A stretch of 64,000 nt of DNA from Bin76 sp963665765 (GCA_963665765.1 OY762464.1:2232001-2296000); one strand, 5' to 3'. Positions 43,605 through 53,140 are shown, counted from the stretch's first letter. Translations and numbers: made by a program. The notes: generated by a model from the sequence alone, not told the origin.

Positions 43605-46561
43605 GACGTCACTTCTCGATGCTCATCACCGCCGACCAGGCGATGGCCGAGTCATTGGAGACCCTGAGTCAATGGACTGGTTTGGGGCTGGTGCATCCTT
43701 TCATCCGAGCCGACTCTTGCGCCTTGACCAAATGTGAAGGCCGGTTGACCGGCCTGTTGTCCGACGCTTCCGGCAGTAGGGAGGTTGACATATTTGAAAC
43801 GCTGGGGAAGCAGCCTTATGAGACGGTAAGGGTGGTGGCGTTAGCCGGACCGGATTTGGAAGATGCTCAACAACTCGGAGAAACGGTTGAACGCCTCCAC
43901 TCCGAAGTGGAAGGGCTGGCGCCTCCGGAAATGCGCACCATGGAGGTCAGGATGTGGCATCCACTCCGACAGCAAATGGTGGGTAGTGAGACATCTTCCC
44001 CCAAGGGTCTCTTTTCGGCGCGCGCCGATGTCAATCTGGTGGTAATTCCCGAGGACCGATACGGCAGTGACACTCTTGCCGCACCCGTAGTCCGATCGGA
44101 TACGAAGGTCTATTCGGAGCATGTCGCGGTCGAGACGGCCACTGTCCTGGGCCTGTGGCTGGGGATGGAGGAATCTCCGGTCGACGACCTGGAAAGAGGA
44201 GTACTCGGCTACGGCGAAGCCAAGTTGCACCTGGGCCGTTCTTTTGTGCGACTCGCCCAAATCGATTCTCCCCGGTTTCCCACTACCTTCAACCGAGGGG
44301 GTCGATTACCGGTTCCCCAAGACACAGTGGAGTCTCCCTATCCCGATGCGGCGGTGAGCGAGCTGGCCGACCGGATCACAAACAATTTGCTGACTCCGCT
44401 TCGGTTCTCGCCGCTTCCCGCAGAGGACAAAGAGGGCTGGAGAGCGGCGGTTGTCAGGCTGGCCCGAGGTATATCAGTATTTTTTCGCGAAATGCCGGGG
44501 TGGCTGTTCGATCTTTCTCGAGATCGAGTGGAGAGAAGGGTTGCCCGGGAGATGCCCGACTCGCCATTGCAACCATTTGTGATTCGAGTGCTGCGAGAAG
44601 GCGCCGACGCGGCGGAGACTTTCCCCAAAGCCGAGGAGGTGGAAGGGGCCGCCGCTCGCCAGTTCCATTTGGCGGGAGGGGCGAAGGTCGACCAACGACT
44701 CTGGAGGGATATGGGCGAGGCGATTATGGGAGCGGCCGACGCAGGAGATGAGCCCGAGACGATTGGGGTTTCCCGACCTCAGGCCCGCCGTGCGGTAATT
44801 GTCGACCTTACGGCCCTCTCTCCTCCCCTCGAGAGATGGCAGGAGGGTGACCAGCAACGGGGCTTGGGTCTTATTGTCGAGGCGCTCCGCAAGGATTCTC
44901 AAACTCTGTTGGGAAGAATCAACACCGCGTTGAGACAGATCGTCGGGGACAACCGGCGGAGCAGGGAGGATGCCGCGGCGAAATTCGACCAGGTGGCCGC
45001 CAATCTGGGTTGTCGCCCGCCATCCGACCTGGGATGGGTTTCGATGCTGTTCGCCGGATTGGGACTGCTGTTCATAGTGGGCCTTTTGCTGGCCACCGGA
45101 CTGGTGGAGGATGTGGGGATAGTAAATATGACCGGCGCCCAAAGGTCATTGGGTTGGGTGGTTATCTCCAGCTTCTTGCTGGTGGCCCTGGTGACCGTCT
45201 CGGCATTTGGCTATCACGAACTCCGGAATAAAACGGACGATGCCGACGATGAACCTACCGACCTCAAGAGGGCTCTCAAGAAAGTGGTATTGGTGGCGGT
45301 CGGGGTAGTGGCCGCTACTGCGATCGGATCCGGAGTGAGTCGGTTGATCTTTCCGGACGATGCGCCGGGCCTGGCCGCGGCGGTCGGGGTACTGGCGTTG
45401 GCGGTCGGTTTGCTCTGGGCTGTTCGTTCTACATTCGTCTTCCAAAAAACGCTGCGGCGTTTCGCTCTGACAACCATGGTTTATGTCGGGGCGGGCATTA
45501 TCGGGATGCTGGCTCGCCAATACGGGTGGTATGGTGAGGTGGCTGCCTCCGATCGCTTGGCATTGCTGGGCATACCGACCGCGGCGCTGGGGATACTGCT
45601 CCTAGGGCTGTCGATCGTGGCCGGATGGTGGGTGGGGCGGGAGGAACATTGGATCGGGATACGATTGCGAACCCTCCACTCCATGGAACGGGACATTGTC
45701 GGGGCTATGCACAGGGAAAGAGAGGCCGAGGAGGCGAGCGAGCAGTTTATTGGGTCGGCGGTAGCTTGGTCGGAGGTCCTTTGGCGGCCTTTTGGGCCTT
45801 CGGAGGAAAGTAACGACCGGAGTCTGCCCGCCCGTTCTTACAGGGTCCAGAAAATGACTTTCAACTCCTATAGGGTGGTCGAGCAGGTGGCGGAATTTGT
45901 GCGAGGGTCGTGGATAAGGCGCTTAGCCTCCCCTGGATGGCTCTCTCGGCAGTATGAAACGGCCGTTAGAGACTTTCAGCGACGGTTCGCCGGAGGGTCG
46001 CCCGCTCATTATTCAGAAACCATGCGCCCCGACCAAGATCCGAGAGTGGTTTCGAATCTCGAGGAGGAGGAACGTTCTGAAGTCAGCCTCCGTTGGAAAT
46101 TCGGTTCTACTCTCCGCTCAGGCATCCACGACGGTGTTCTGGAGGAACGTCTGCGCGAGCATCAGGACCGGGAAGAATTTGAGTGGATTCTCAATGAGAG
46201 TGACAAGTTCATCCCCACCGGCCCCCACAACGTATCGTTGCAGGAGATGTTGTGCTCGGTGCTTCCTACGAGGAATTCGGAAGCTCATTATGCCTATTTC
46301 CGGCAAACAGCGCTTACCGACGACCTTGATCGGAGTTGGCAGCCGCAGGCTTGGCTACCGCTGATCGATTACCCCAATCCCCCGGGAGAGGTGAGAATCG
46401 AAACCACCGAGATTAAGGATCTGCCTGACGATAGCCATCTGGTATCCGCATTCCGTTATGACCTGGCCGGGCCCTTTCCCTTGTCTTCCCTGCTGGTGGG
46501 TCCCGCTTTCACTGCCGACTCCCAACCGGAGGCGGACATCGAATCCGAACCGGTTCTGTAA
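43601..46561 (+). CDS. Large six-helix membrane protein of the vWA/tubulin operon
   Basis: The protein is 986 residues from the GTG at 43601, which overlaps the tubulin-like stop (GTGA). A soluble N-terminal part of about 475 residues is followed by six hydrophobic helices (about 478-503, 517-538, 560-582, 590-608, 624-641, 653-680) and a soluble C-terminal part of about 300 residues. No signal peptide and no recognisable family; the two large soluble ends are most likely cytoplasmic. It is the obvious membrane anchor or effector for the tubulin-like protein. Confidence 0.75.
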   Translation: MRRHFSMLITADQAMAESLETLSQWTGLGLVHPFIRADSCALTKCEGRLTGLLSDASGSREVDIFETLGKQPYETVRVVALAGPDLEDAQQLGETVERLHSEVEGLAPPEMRTMEVRMWHPLRQQMVGSETSSPKGLFSARADVNLVVIPEDRYGSDTLAAPVVRSDTKVYSEHVAVETATVLGLWLGMEESPVDDLERGVLGYGEAKLHLGRSFVRLAQIDSPRFPTTFNRGGRLPVPQDTVESPYPDAAVSELADRITNNLLTPLRFSPLPAEDKEGWRAAVVRLARGISVFFREMPGWLFDLSRDRVERRVAREMPDSPLQPFVIRVLREGADAAETFPKAEEVEGAAARQFHLAGGAKVDQRLWRDMGEAIMGAADAGDEPETIGVSRPQARRAVIVDLTALSPPLERWQEGDQQRGLGLIVEALRKDSQTLLGRINTALRQIVGDNRRSREDAAAKFDQVAANLGCRPPSDLGWVSMLFAGLGLLFIVGLLLATGLVEDVGIVNMTGAQRSLGWVVISSFLLVALVTVSAFGYHELRNKTDDADDEPTDLKRALKKVVLVAVGVVAATAIGSGVSRLIFPDDAPGLAAAVGVLALAVGLLWAVRSTFVFQKTLRRFALTTMVYVGAGIIGMLARQYGWYGEVAASDRLALLGIPTAALGILLLGLSIVAGWWVGREEHWIGIRLRTLHSMERDIVGAMHREREAEEASEQFIGSAVAWSEVLWRPFGPSEESNDRSLPARSYRVQKMTFNSYRVVEQVAEFVRGSWIRRLASPGWLSRQYETAVRDFQRRFAGGSPAHYSETMRPDQDPRVVSNLEEEERSEVSLRWKFGSTLRSGIHDGVLEERLREHQDREEFEWILNESDKFIPTGPHNVSLQEMLCSVLPTRNSEAHYAYFRQTALTDDLDRSWQPQAWLPLIDYPNPPGEVRIETTEIKDLPDDSHLVSAFRYDLAGPFPLSSLLVGPAFTADSQPEADIESEPVL

Positions 46562-46656
46562 CCGGGGTCATCGAAGACAGCCGGACAACCGCCACTGGAG
46601 CTTCCCTGATTGAGGGTGGATTCCAGCCTCGCCCAACAGTGCTATCGTGAGCAGTC

Positions 46657-47514
46657 GTGCCGGGTCTGTTGGCTTTCCATGCTCATCCTGATGACGAGGT
46701 GCTCTCCACCGGGGGGGTTCTGAGCAAGTATGTGGAGGCGGGTGAACAGGTGGTGGTGGTGACCGCCACCGACGGCGCGGAAGGGGAGGTTCACAACTAC
46801 CCCGATCCCGAGGAGATTGCTGCCCGGCTGGTGGAGGTGCGGGCGGCCGAGTTGGCGGAGTCGCTATCCATCCTGGGAGTAAGGCAGCACGCCTGGCTTG
46901 GGTATCGCGATTCGGGGATGATGGGAACCGATCCCAACTCCCATCCCGATTGCTTTTGGCAGGCTGACTTCATGGAGGCGGTGGGTCGGATGGTGCGGCT
47001 GATCCGCCGCTACCGGCCCGAGGTGATGACCGTTTACGACGCGTTCGGCGGATACGGGCACCCCGATCACATCAATGTCCATCGGGTGGGGACCGCCGCC
47101 TTTTTCGGTGCTTCCGACCTGGGCCGGTTTCCACTGGAGGGCGGTGAGGAACTGTGGTCGCCGGTCAAGCTCTACTGGTCGGTCTGGCCGAGGAGCAGGA
47201 TCGTCAACTACGCCATGATCCAGTATGAACGAGGGGAAATGACCGAAGAGGAACTGGAGCAGGCCCGCCATGCCGGGACTCCCGACGAGGACGTCACCTG
47301 TACTGTGGACGTCAGGGCCAGTATCCCCGCCAAGATGGCCGCTCTCAGGGCCCACCGCAGCCAGGTCCCCTCCGACTGGTCGTGGATGACGCTGCCCGAG
47401 GAGATGCTGCCGGAGGTGGTGGGCAAAGAGACCTTTCTGCGAGTCTTCAGCAGGGTGCGGTGTCCCCATCGGGAGGACGATCTGTTCGTCGGCTGTGGGG
47501 AGCGTCCCGGATAA
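46657..47514 (+). CDS. PIG-L family deacetylase (MshB/Mca-like)
   Basis: The protein is 285 residues from a GTG. The zinc site is FHAHPDDEV (about 7-15) with the downstream GGYGHPDHINVHR (about 130-142); LGYRDSGMMGT is near 80. These are signatures of the LmbE/PIG-L fold. MshB deacetylates GlcNAc-inositol in mycothiol synthesis, and Mca cleaves mycothiol conjugates during detoxification. The motifs fit both, and I cannot decide between them. Together with mycothione reductase in this window it supports a mycothiol-using organism. Confidence 0.85.
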   Translation: MPGLLAFHAHPDDEVLSTGGVLSKYVEAGEQVVVVTATDGAEGEVHNYPDPEEIAARLVEVRAAELAESLSILGVRQHAWLGYRDSGMMGTDPNSHPDCFWQADFMEAVGRMVRLIRRYRPEVMTVYDAFGGYGHPDHINVHRVGTAAFFGASDLGRFPLEGGEELWSPVKLYWSVWPRSRIVNYAMIQYERGEMTEEELEQARHAGTPDEDVTCTVDVRASIPAKMAALRAHRSQVPSDWSWMTLPEEMLPEVVGKETFLRVFSRVRCPHREDDLFVGCGERPG

Positions 47515-47522
47515 AACGTCCA

Positions 47523-48359
47523 GTGGATTTTTCCTCCTCCCCGACTGCCCGATGGAAAGCAGAGTTGGAGGCTTGGGCCGTACCCGACCGTCTCTTGGAG
47601 CAGGCCGAAGAGTCGCCCTATGGATGGCCGGCGGAATTGTGGAAAAGGCGCACCCGGGAAAGTCGCTCCCGTCGAGAGAACACTCCCACCACTTCTGTGG
47701 TGGCGGAGATGCTGGGTGGAGAGGGGACGCTGATCGACGTGGGCGCCGGAACCGGTCGGAGTTGCCTGCCCATGGCCCGGGCGGGTCATAGGGTGACCGC
47801 AGTGGAAAAGAATTCCGGTATGGCCGCCGGTTTGCGGGAGGAGGCGGATGTCGAGGGTCTGGAGGTGGAAGTGGTGGTGGGCGCCTGGCCGGCGGTGGCA
47901 GTTGAAACTCCGATGGCCGATGTGGCACTGTCGAGCCATGTGGTGTACGACGTGCCGGAGATCGCTCCCTTTCTTTGGGCTTTGCACGAACGCGCCCGCC
48001 GGGCAGTGGTGGTGGAGATGACCGATATCCACCCTTGGACGAAGATGAATCATCTCTACCGGGCTATCCACGACCTGGACCGGCCCAATGGCCCTTCCGT
48101 CGAGGATCTGATGGAGGTGATCATGGTGGAACTGGGCGTCGAGGTGGGGGTGGTCCGATGGGAGCGGTCCCCGGACCTGTGGTTCCTGAGTTGGCAGGAG
48201 ATCCTGGACTACTACGGGAAACGAGTGGTGGTCCCCCGGGGAAGACGGGCCGAACTCCGTCCCCTGCTGGAGGAGTTCGTGGTGAGAAGGGACGACCGCC
48301 TCTATGTGGATGAAGGTCCCCGGTCATTTGTCACTCTGTGGTGGTCGCCGGCGGAGTGA
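47523..48359 (+). CDS. Class I SAM-dependent methyltransferase
   Basis: The protein is about 278 residues from the GTG at 47523 (the start is uncertain; the frame is open upstream). Motif I is LIDVGAGTGRSCLPMARAG (about 69-87), followed by VTAVEKNSGM, and ADVALSSHVVYDVPEI near residue 140. This is the general small-molecule methyltransferase pattern, and the substrate is not deducible. It follows the PIG-L gene closely, before the tlyA-nadK-recN cluster. Confidence 0.75.
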   Translation: MDFSSSPTARWKAELEAWAVPDRLLEQAEESPYGWPAELWKRRTRESRSRRENTPTTSVVAEMLGGEGTLIDVGAGTGRSCLPMARAGHRVTAVEKNSGMAAGLREEADVEGLEVEVVVGAWPAVAVETPMADVALSSHVVYDVPEIAPFLWALHERARRAVVVEMTDIHPWTKMNHLYRAIHDLDRPNGPSVEDLMEVIMVELGVEVGVVRWERSPDLWFLSWQEILDYYGKRVVVPRGRRAELRPLLEEFVVRRDDRLYVDEGPRSFVTLWWSPAE

Positions 48360-48408
48360 GCGTCCTTCGGGTGGCCAAGACCAGACGGTGATCGCCATAA
48401 TCAGGGAG

Positions 48409-48603
48409 GTGAAAGAGAGTGATACTCCGCCTCGCGGCGGCGATGGGGACTCCGTCGGCCGGCCCGATCCACGGCTTTCCGAGGCGCGCCGACTGCTGCA
48501 GGAATTGGAGGAGGCGACCGGGGCCGAGGTGCTGGCTCCGGCTCGGCGACTGGCCGACTTGCTGGAGGATCTGCTGGAGGGAAGGGAAGGGGAGAAAAAC
48601 TGA
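48409..48603 (+). CDS. Small hypothetical helical protein upstream of tlyA
   Basis: The protein is 64 residues from the GTG at 48409; CAGGGAG immediately upstream could serve as the ribosome-binding site. The C-terminal half, LSEARRLLQELEEATGAEVL then ARRLADLLEDLLEG, is an amphipathic helical hairpin. Its stop overlaps the likely tlyA start, suggesting a coupled small gene. Family not recognised. Confidence 0.5.
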   Translation: MKESDTPPRGGDGDSVGRPDPRLSEARRLLQELEEATGAEVLAPARRLADLLEDLLEGREGEKN

Positions 48604-49364
48604 AACGGAGAAGGCTCGACCAGGAGTTGGTGAAAAGAGGGCAGGCCCGCAGTCGCACCGAGGCGCAACGTCTCATCACCTCCGGGGAGGTGCGAGTCCG
48701 GGGGGTGCTCTCGCCCCGGCCCGCCACCTTGGTGGGCCGAGCCACCTCTATCACCACGAGTCCCGCCGGGCCCCGCTTCGTGTCCCGGGGCGGGGAGAAA
48801 CTCGATCATGCTCTGGTGGCTTTCGGCGTGAACCCGGCGGGTCGAAGGTGCCTGGATGCGGGGGCTTCCACGGGTGGATTCACCGATGTCCTGTTGCAGG
48901 GGGAAGCGAGGTCGGTGACCGCCCTGGACGTGGGCTACGGGCAGCTCCATCCCCGACTGGTCGCCGATCCTCGAGTGGAGGTAAGGGATCGGACCAACCT
49001 CCGATATGTGGAGGTTTCCGATCTGGGGCGATTCGAATTGCTGGTGGCCGACCTATCCTTTATCTCGTTGTGTGCGGTGGTGGATCGCCTGAGCGAATTG
49101 GCCGATGAGGGAGCGGATTGCTTAACGCTGGTGAAGCCGCAGTTCGAGGCGGGTCGTCGCTTTGTCGGGAAAAAGGGGAAGGTCAGTGATCCGATGGTTC
49201 ATTCCCGGGTTATCAGCAAAGTGGGATCGTGCCTGATGAAGGCGGATCTGAGTCCCCGGCAAGCCCTCGCCTCACCGCTGCGGGGCGCCAAGTCGGGAAA
49301 CCGGGAGTTTTTCATCTGGTCGGTGAAGGGAGGGGCGCTTATGCCCGGATGGGATGAGCTGTGA
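48600..49364 (+). CDS. tlyA: TlyA-type rRNA (cytidine-2'-O)-methyltransferase
   Basis: The protein is 254 residues if started at the CTG at 48600, which overlaps the previous stop as CTGA. The first conventional start is the TTG at 48627, but that would remove RRRLDQEL, the conserved beginning of the S4 RNA-binding domain. Then comes the SAM site RRCLDAGASTGGFTDVLL (about 81-98), VTALDVGYGQL, and VADLSFISL and LVKPQFEAG, as in mycobacterial TlyA. The enzyme modifies 16S and 23S rRNA and affects capreomycin sensitivity in mycobacteria. Confidence 0.9.
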   Translation: MKRRRLDQELVKRGQARSRTEAQRLITSGEVRVRGVLSPRPATLVGRATSITTSPAGPRFVSRGGEKLDHALVAFGVNPAGRRCLDAGASTGGFTDVLLQGEARSVTALDVGYGQLHPRLVADPRVEVRDRTNLRYVEVSDLGRFELLVADLSFISLCAVVDRLSELADEGADCLTLVKPQFEAGRRFVGKKGKVSDPMVHSRVISKVGSCLMKADLSPRQALASPLRGAKSGNREFFIWSVKGGALMPGWDEL

Positions 49365-50158
49365 GACTCGGGGTGGTGCCCAACCGGCAGCGTCGGAGAG
49401 CCCTGGATTTTACGGCGGCGCTGGTGACAGAAGCCCGGCGACGGGGTTGGGAGGTGTGGGTGGACGGGAAGGACGGGGTGGATCTGCATCCTGAGTTGCC
49501 GCTCGATATGGTGATCGCCACCGGCGGGGACGGAACCATGTTGAGAGCGGTGAGCCTGGCGGTGGCGGCGGATCGGCCGGTGCTGGGCTTCAATCTGGGG
49601 ACGCTGGGCTTTCTGGCGGCGGCCGATCCCGGCCGATTGGTTTCCACGTTCGACCTGCTGGAGCAGAACCGCTTCCGGTTGGTTCCCCGGATGACGATCA
49701 TGGCCGAAATGAACGGGTTGATCGACCTGGGGGTGAACGATGTGGTGGTGGAGAAGATTGACAGTCAGCGGCTGGTGGAGTTGGAGGTGGAGATGGATTC
49801 CCAACCGATGATCTCCTATCGGGCGGACGGAGTGGTGATTTGCACTCCCACCGGTTCCACCGCTTATAGCTTCTCTGCGGGAGGTCCGCTGCTCGACAAC
49901 CGGGTGGATGCCCTGGTGATGACCCCGGTGGCGCCTCATTCGCTCTACTCCCGGTCCCTGGTGCTCTGCCCCGACTCGGTGATTCGTTGCCGGGTGACCC
50001 GGGACCGCCCGGTTCAGGTCTCCGTCGACGGACGCAACACCGCTTCTTTGGGTGTGGGTGACGAGGTGGTGGTGCGTCGGGGGCCGCGTCCGGCCATGTT
50101 TGTCGCCTTCGAACAGGTCGCCTTCTCAGCGGTGGTCAATGCGCGGTTCGGACTCTGA
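49361..50158 (+). CDS. nadK: NAD kinase
   Basis: The protein is 265 residues from a GTG overlapping the tlyA stop (GTGA). The GGDGT motif lies in VIATGGDGTMLRAV (about 51-64), GFNLGTLGFL is near 73, and VVICTPTGSTAYSFSAGGP (about 162-180) is the second conserved NAD kinase motif. It phosphorylates NAD to NADP. tlyA-nadK-recN is a standard actinobacterial cluster. Confidence 0.94.
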   Translation: MRLGVVPNRQRRRALDFTAALVTEARRRGWEVWVDGKDGVDLHPELPLDMVIATGGDGTMLRAVSLAVAADRPVLGFNLGTLGFLAAADPGRLVSTFDLLEQNRFRLVPRMTIMAEMNGLIDLGVNDVVVEKIDSQRLVELEVEMDSQPMISYRADGVVICTPTGSTAYSFSAGGPLLDNRVDALVMTPVAPHSLYSRSLVLCPDSVIRCRVTRDRPVQVSVDGRNTASLGVGDEVVVRRGPRPAMFVAFEQVAFSAVVNARFGL

Positions 50159-50162
50159 TCAG

Positions 50163-51758
50163 ATGCTCGACGAACTGATCGTCAAGAACCTGGGAGTGAT
50201 AGAGGAAGCGCAGTTTCGCCCGGGAGAAGGGCTGGTGGTGATTACCGGAGAAACCGGGACCGGGAAGACCCTGCTGTTGGGCGCTTTGCGGCTGCTGATC
50301 GGGAAAGCCGCCGACTCCGGGGCGGTGGGACCTTTCGGAGAGGAGACGGAGGTGGGGGGCCGATGGATTACCGCCGGCGAGGAAGTGATCGTCACACGCC
50401 GGGTCCCCAGAAAGGGGAGGAGTCGGGGATATCTGAACGGGATGGTGACGTCGGTCTCCGCTCTTTCCCGGACGGTCGGGGGTCTGGTGGAGATCATCGG
50501 ACAGCAGGAGCATTTTCGCCTGCGGAGCGCCGCCCGGATTCGGCAGATGTTGGACGCCACCCTGGATGGCCCGGGCCGGAAAGTCTGGGCGGCCTACCGG
50601 AAGAGTTGGGGGGAGAAACGTCGGCTGGAAGAGATCCGTTCGGCGCTGGGCGGGGGCCGGGCCGCTTTGGAACGGGAACTGGACATGGTTTCCTTTCAGG
50701 CCCGGGAGATAGAGAGTGCGGGATTCTCCCCGGGCGAGGATGAACGGCTGATCAGCGATGTTCGTCGGCTGCGCAACCGGGAGGCGCTTCGGCGCCATCT
50801 GGGCGGGGCCGGGGAGGGCTTGGCCCAAGCGCGGGAGTTTCTCTCCGGGGCGGGCGGCGAACTCAACGCCGCGCTGCGGCTTGACCCGGAGTTGGGAGAG
50901 TTGATGTCGGTGGTCGATTCGGCGGAACAACTCATGGAGGACGCCGCCTATCAGCTGGAGGGGGCGGCGGAGAATCTGGAATCGGATTTCGGCACGTTGG
51001 AGGAGTCGGAGCAGCGCTTGGCGCAGCTGGGCGACCTGCGCCGCAAATACGGATCCACCCTGGCGGAGGTGCTGGAATTCGGCGCGGCGGCGGCGCGCCG
51101 GCGAGAGGAAATCGGAAAATTGCTAACTACCGCCGATGATCTGGAGTCCGATCTGGCGACGGCCGACCGACTGATTCTTCAATGGGGAGAGGCATTGTCC
51201 GATGCTCGGCGTCGGGCTGCCCGGCTGATGGACGAGGCCGCCTTGGGGCATCTGCGGGAACTGGGATTCGGCAGGCCGGTGCTTCGCTTCGAGGTTTCCG
51301 ACTCTCCGCCGGCCGCTCACGGATGCGACCGGATCCGGCTGCTCTTTTCCTCCGATGAGCGGCTATCTGCGGGCGAGGTGGGACGGGTGGCCTCGGGGGG
51401 TGAACTGAGCCGGCTGGTGTTGGCCCTGCGGTTGGCGGAGGGGAGTGGATCGGCTTTGACCATGGTGTTCGACGAGGTGGACGCCGGACTGGGCGGGGCG
51501 GTGGCAGTGTCACTGGGCCGCAAACTGGCGGACGTTTCCCGCCGCGCCCAGGTGCTGTGCGTCACCCACTTGGCTTCGGTGGCCGCCTTCGCCGATCAGC
51601 ACTGGGTGATCGAGCGTCAGGGAACGTCGGCCACCCTGCGACCGGTCCACGGAGAGGATCGGGTGGCCGAGTTGACCCGGATGATGTCCGGCGACCCCCA
51701 TAGCGCCACCGGCAGAGACGCCGCCCGAGAACTGCTGAGAACCGCCGGTTCCCTGTAA
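50163..51758 (+). CDS. recN: DNA repair protein RecN
   Basis: The protein is 531 residues, slightly short for RecN. Walker A is VITGETGTGKTLLLGALRLL (about 27-46), IGQQEHFRLRS is near 114, and the central coiled coil covers about 150-370. The signature ASGGELSRLVLALRLA and Walker B MVFDEVDAGLGGAVA are near 413-443. It is an SMC-like cohesin for double-strand-break repair. The ATG at 50163 lies 4 bases after the nadK stop. Confidence 0.93.
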   Translation: MLDELIVKNLGVIEEAQFRPGEGLVVITGETGTGKTLLLGALRLLIGKAADSGAVGPFGEETEVGGRWITAGEEVIVTRRVPRKGRSRGYLNGMVTSVSALSRTVGGLVEIIGQQEHFRLRSAARIRQMLDATLDGPGRKVWAAYRKSWGEKRRLEEIRSALGGGRAALERELDMVSFQAREIESAGFSPGEDERLISDVRRLRNREALRRHLGGAGEGLAQAREFLSGAGGELNAALRLDPELGELMSVVDSAEQLMEDAAYQLEGAAENLESDFGTLEESEQRLAQLGDLRRKYGSTLAEVLEFGAAAARRREEIGKLLTTADDLESDLATADRLILQWGEALSDARRRAARLMDEAALGHLRELGFGRPVLRFEVSDSPPAAHGCDRIRLLFSSDERLSAGEVGRVASGGELSRLVLALRLAEGSGSALTMVFDEVDAGLGGAVAVSLGRKLADVSRRAQVLCVTHLASVAAFADQHWVIERQGTSATLRPVHGEDRVAELTRMMSGDPHSATGRDAARELLRTAGSL

Positions 51759-51817
51759 CGCGCATTCTGAAGGTATTACTTTCAAATTGCGCAAGTTAGA
51801 AGGTACAGTGTTTGGGC

Positions 51818-53005
51818 ATGATTAAGCGGGAAATCACTCGATATTTGAAAAGGGCTTTTCAACAATATCCCTTCGTGACCGTTACAGGTCCTCGGCAATC
51901 CGGCAAGACAACCCTCTGCCGGGCGACGTTCCCTGAGCTCCGATACGCCAATCTGGAAGCGCCGGATCTGAGGGAATTCGCCGAATCCGATCCTCTGAGA
52001 TTTCTTGGACACCTTGGAGAAGGGGCTATTTTGGACGAGATCCAGCGAGTGCCGGAACTGCTTTCCTATTTGCAGGTTATTGCCGACGAATCAGGTAGAA
52101 ACAGCCTGTATGTATTGACGGGAAGCGAACAGTTCAGGCTGTCGAATGCGATAAGCCAATCGTTGGCGGGCCGGACCGCCCTTCTTCGTCTGCTGCCACT
52201 TTCTGTGGCTGAGCGGCGAAGGATGGGGGGAGGGGACCAAGTGGATGACATTCTCTACTCGGGGTTCTATCCCAGAATTTTCGATCACGACCTCGATCCG
52301 CACCAGGCGCTTGGTGACTATTTCGAAACATATGTCGAACGGGATGTACGCCGGATGGGAGGGATCCGCAACCTCTCCGCCTTTCAACGCTTCGTGCGTC
52401 TGTGCGCCGGGCGAGTCGGCCAGTTGGTCAATCTGAGTTCCCTGGGATCTGATGTCGGAATTTCCCACACCACCGTTCGTGAGTGGCTCGGAATCTTGGA
52501 GAGAAGCTACATCGTCCTGCAGTTGGAGCCTTACTTCGTCAATATCGGCAAGCGGCTGATCAAGTCGCCCAAGCTCTATTTCTACGATGTGGGGTTGGCC
52601 TGCTATCTCATCGGCATACAGACGGCCGAGCAGCTGGCTACCCACCCTCTCAGGGGAGCTCTGTTTGAAAACACGGTGGTGATAGAGGCCCTCAAATATC
52701 GATTCAACCGGGGTTACCGATCCAACCTCTCCTTTTTTCGGGATGCACGTGGTTTGGAATGTGACCTCTTCTATGAGATGGGTCGGAGCATCGGCGCCAT
52801 CGAGATCAAGTCGGGCGCCACAGTGTCATCCGACTACTTCCGCTCGCTCGACCGGGTTGCCAACCTCGTCCCCGACGTGTTGTCGAAGGCGGTGGTTTAT
52901 GGCGGTGCTGGATTGCAATCCCGAACCGATTGCGAGATTGTCCCGCTGAGCGGCTTGACCGCCCTTCTTCAACAATTCGAGGATCAAGAGAAGCGACAGC
53001 GGTAA
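51818..53005 (+). CDS. AAA ATPase with DUF4143 domain
   Basis: The protein is 395 residues from the ATG at 51818. Walker A is VTGPRQSGKTTLCRATF (about 25-41), Walker B is GAILDEIQRVPEL (about 70-82), sensor-like VLTGSEQF follows, and the C-terminal DUF4143 region (about 185-340) includes YFETYVERDVRRM, KSPKLYFYDVGLACYL and GLECDLFYE...IEIKSGAT, a PD-(D/E)xK-like end. These proteins are widespread, often scattered as horizontally moved single genes, and their function is unknown. It interrupts the core run between recN and the lipid genes. Confidence 0.88.
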   Translation: MIKREITRYLKRAFQQYPFVTVTGPRQSGKTTLCRATFPELRYANLEAPDLREFAESDPLRFLGHLGEGAILDEIQRVPELLSYLQVIADESGRNSLYVLTGSEQFRLSNAISQSLAGRTALLRLLPLSVAERRRMGGGDQVDDILYSGFYPRIFDHDLDPHQALGDYFETYVERDVRRMGGIRNLSAFQRFVRLCAGRVGQLVNLSSLGSDVGISHTTVREWLGILERSYIVLQLEPYFVNIGKRLIKSPKLYFYDVGLACYLIGIQTAEQLATHPLRGALFENTVVIEALKYRFNRGYRSNLSFFRDARGLECDLFYEMGRSIGAIEIKSGATVSSDYFRSLDRVANLVPDVLSKAVVYGGAGLQSRTDCEIVPLSGLTALLQQFEDQEKRQR

Positions 53006-53140
53006 GGGAACAGATGGTCCGCAGCAGATGGTCGTTCTGATATCGGGCCCCTTGATCTTGGGCGGTTTCTTGCCTGAGCTATCTCTTACATGGTCCTGAG
53101 CAGGCGGGCAGTTTTTGGTCGGTTGGTCTAATCTGGGGGG

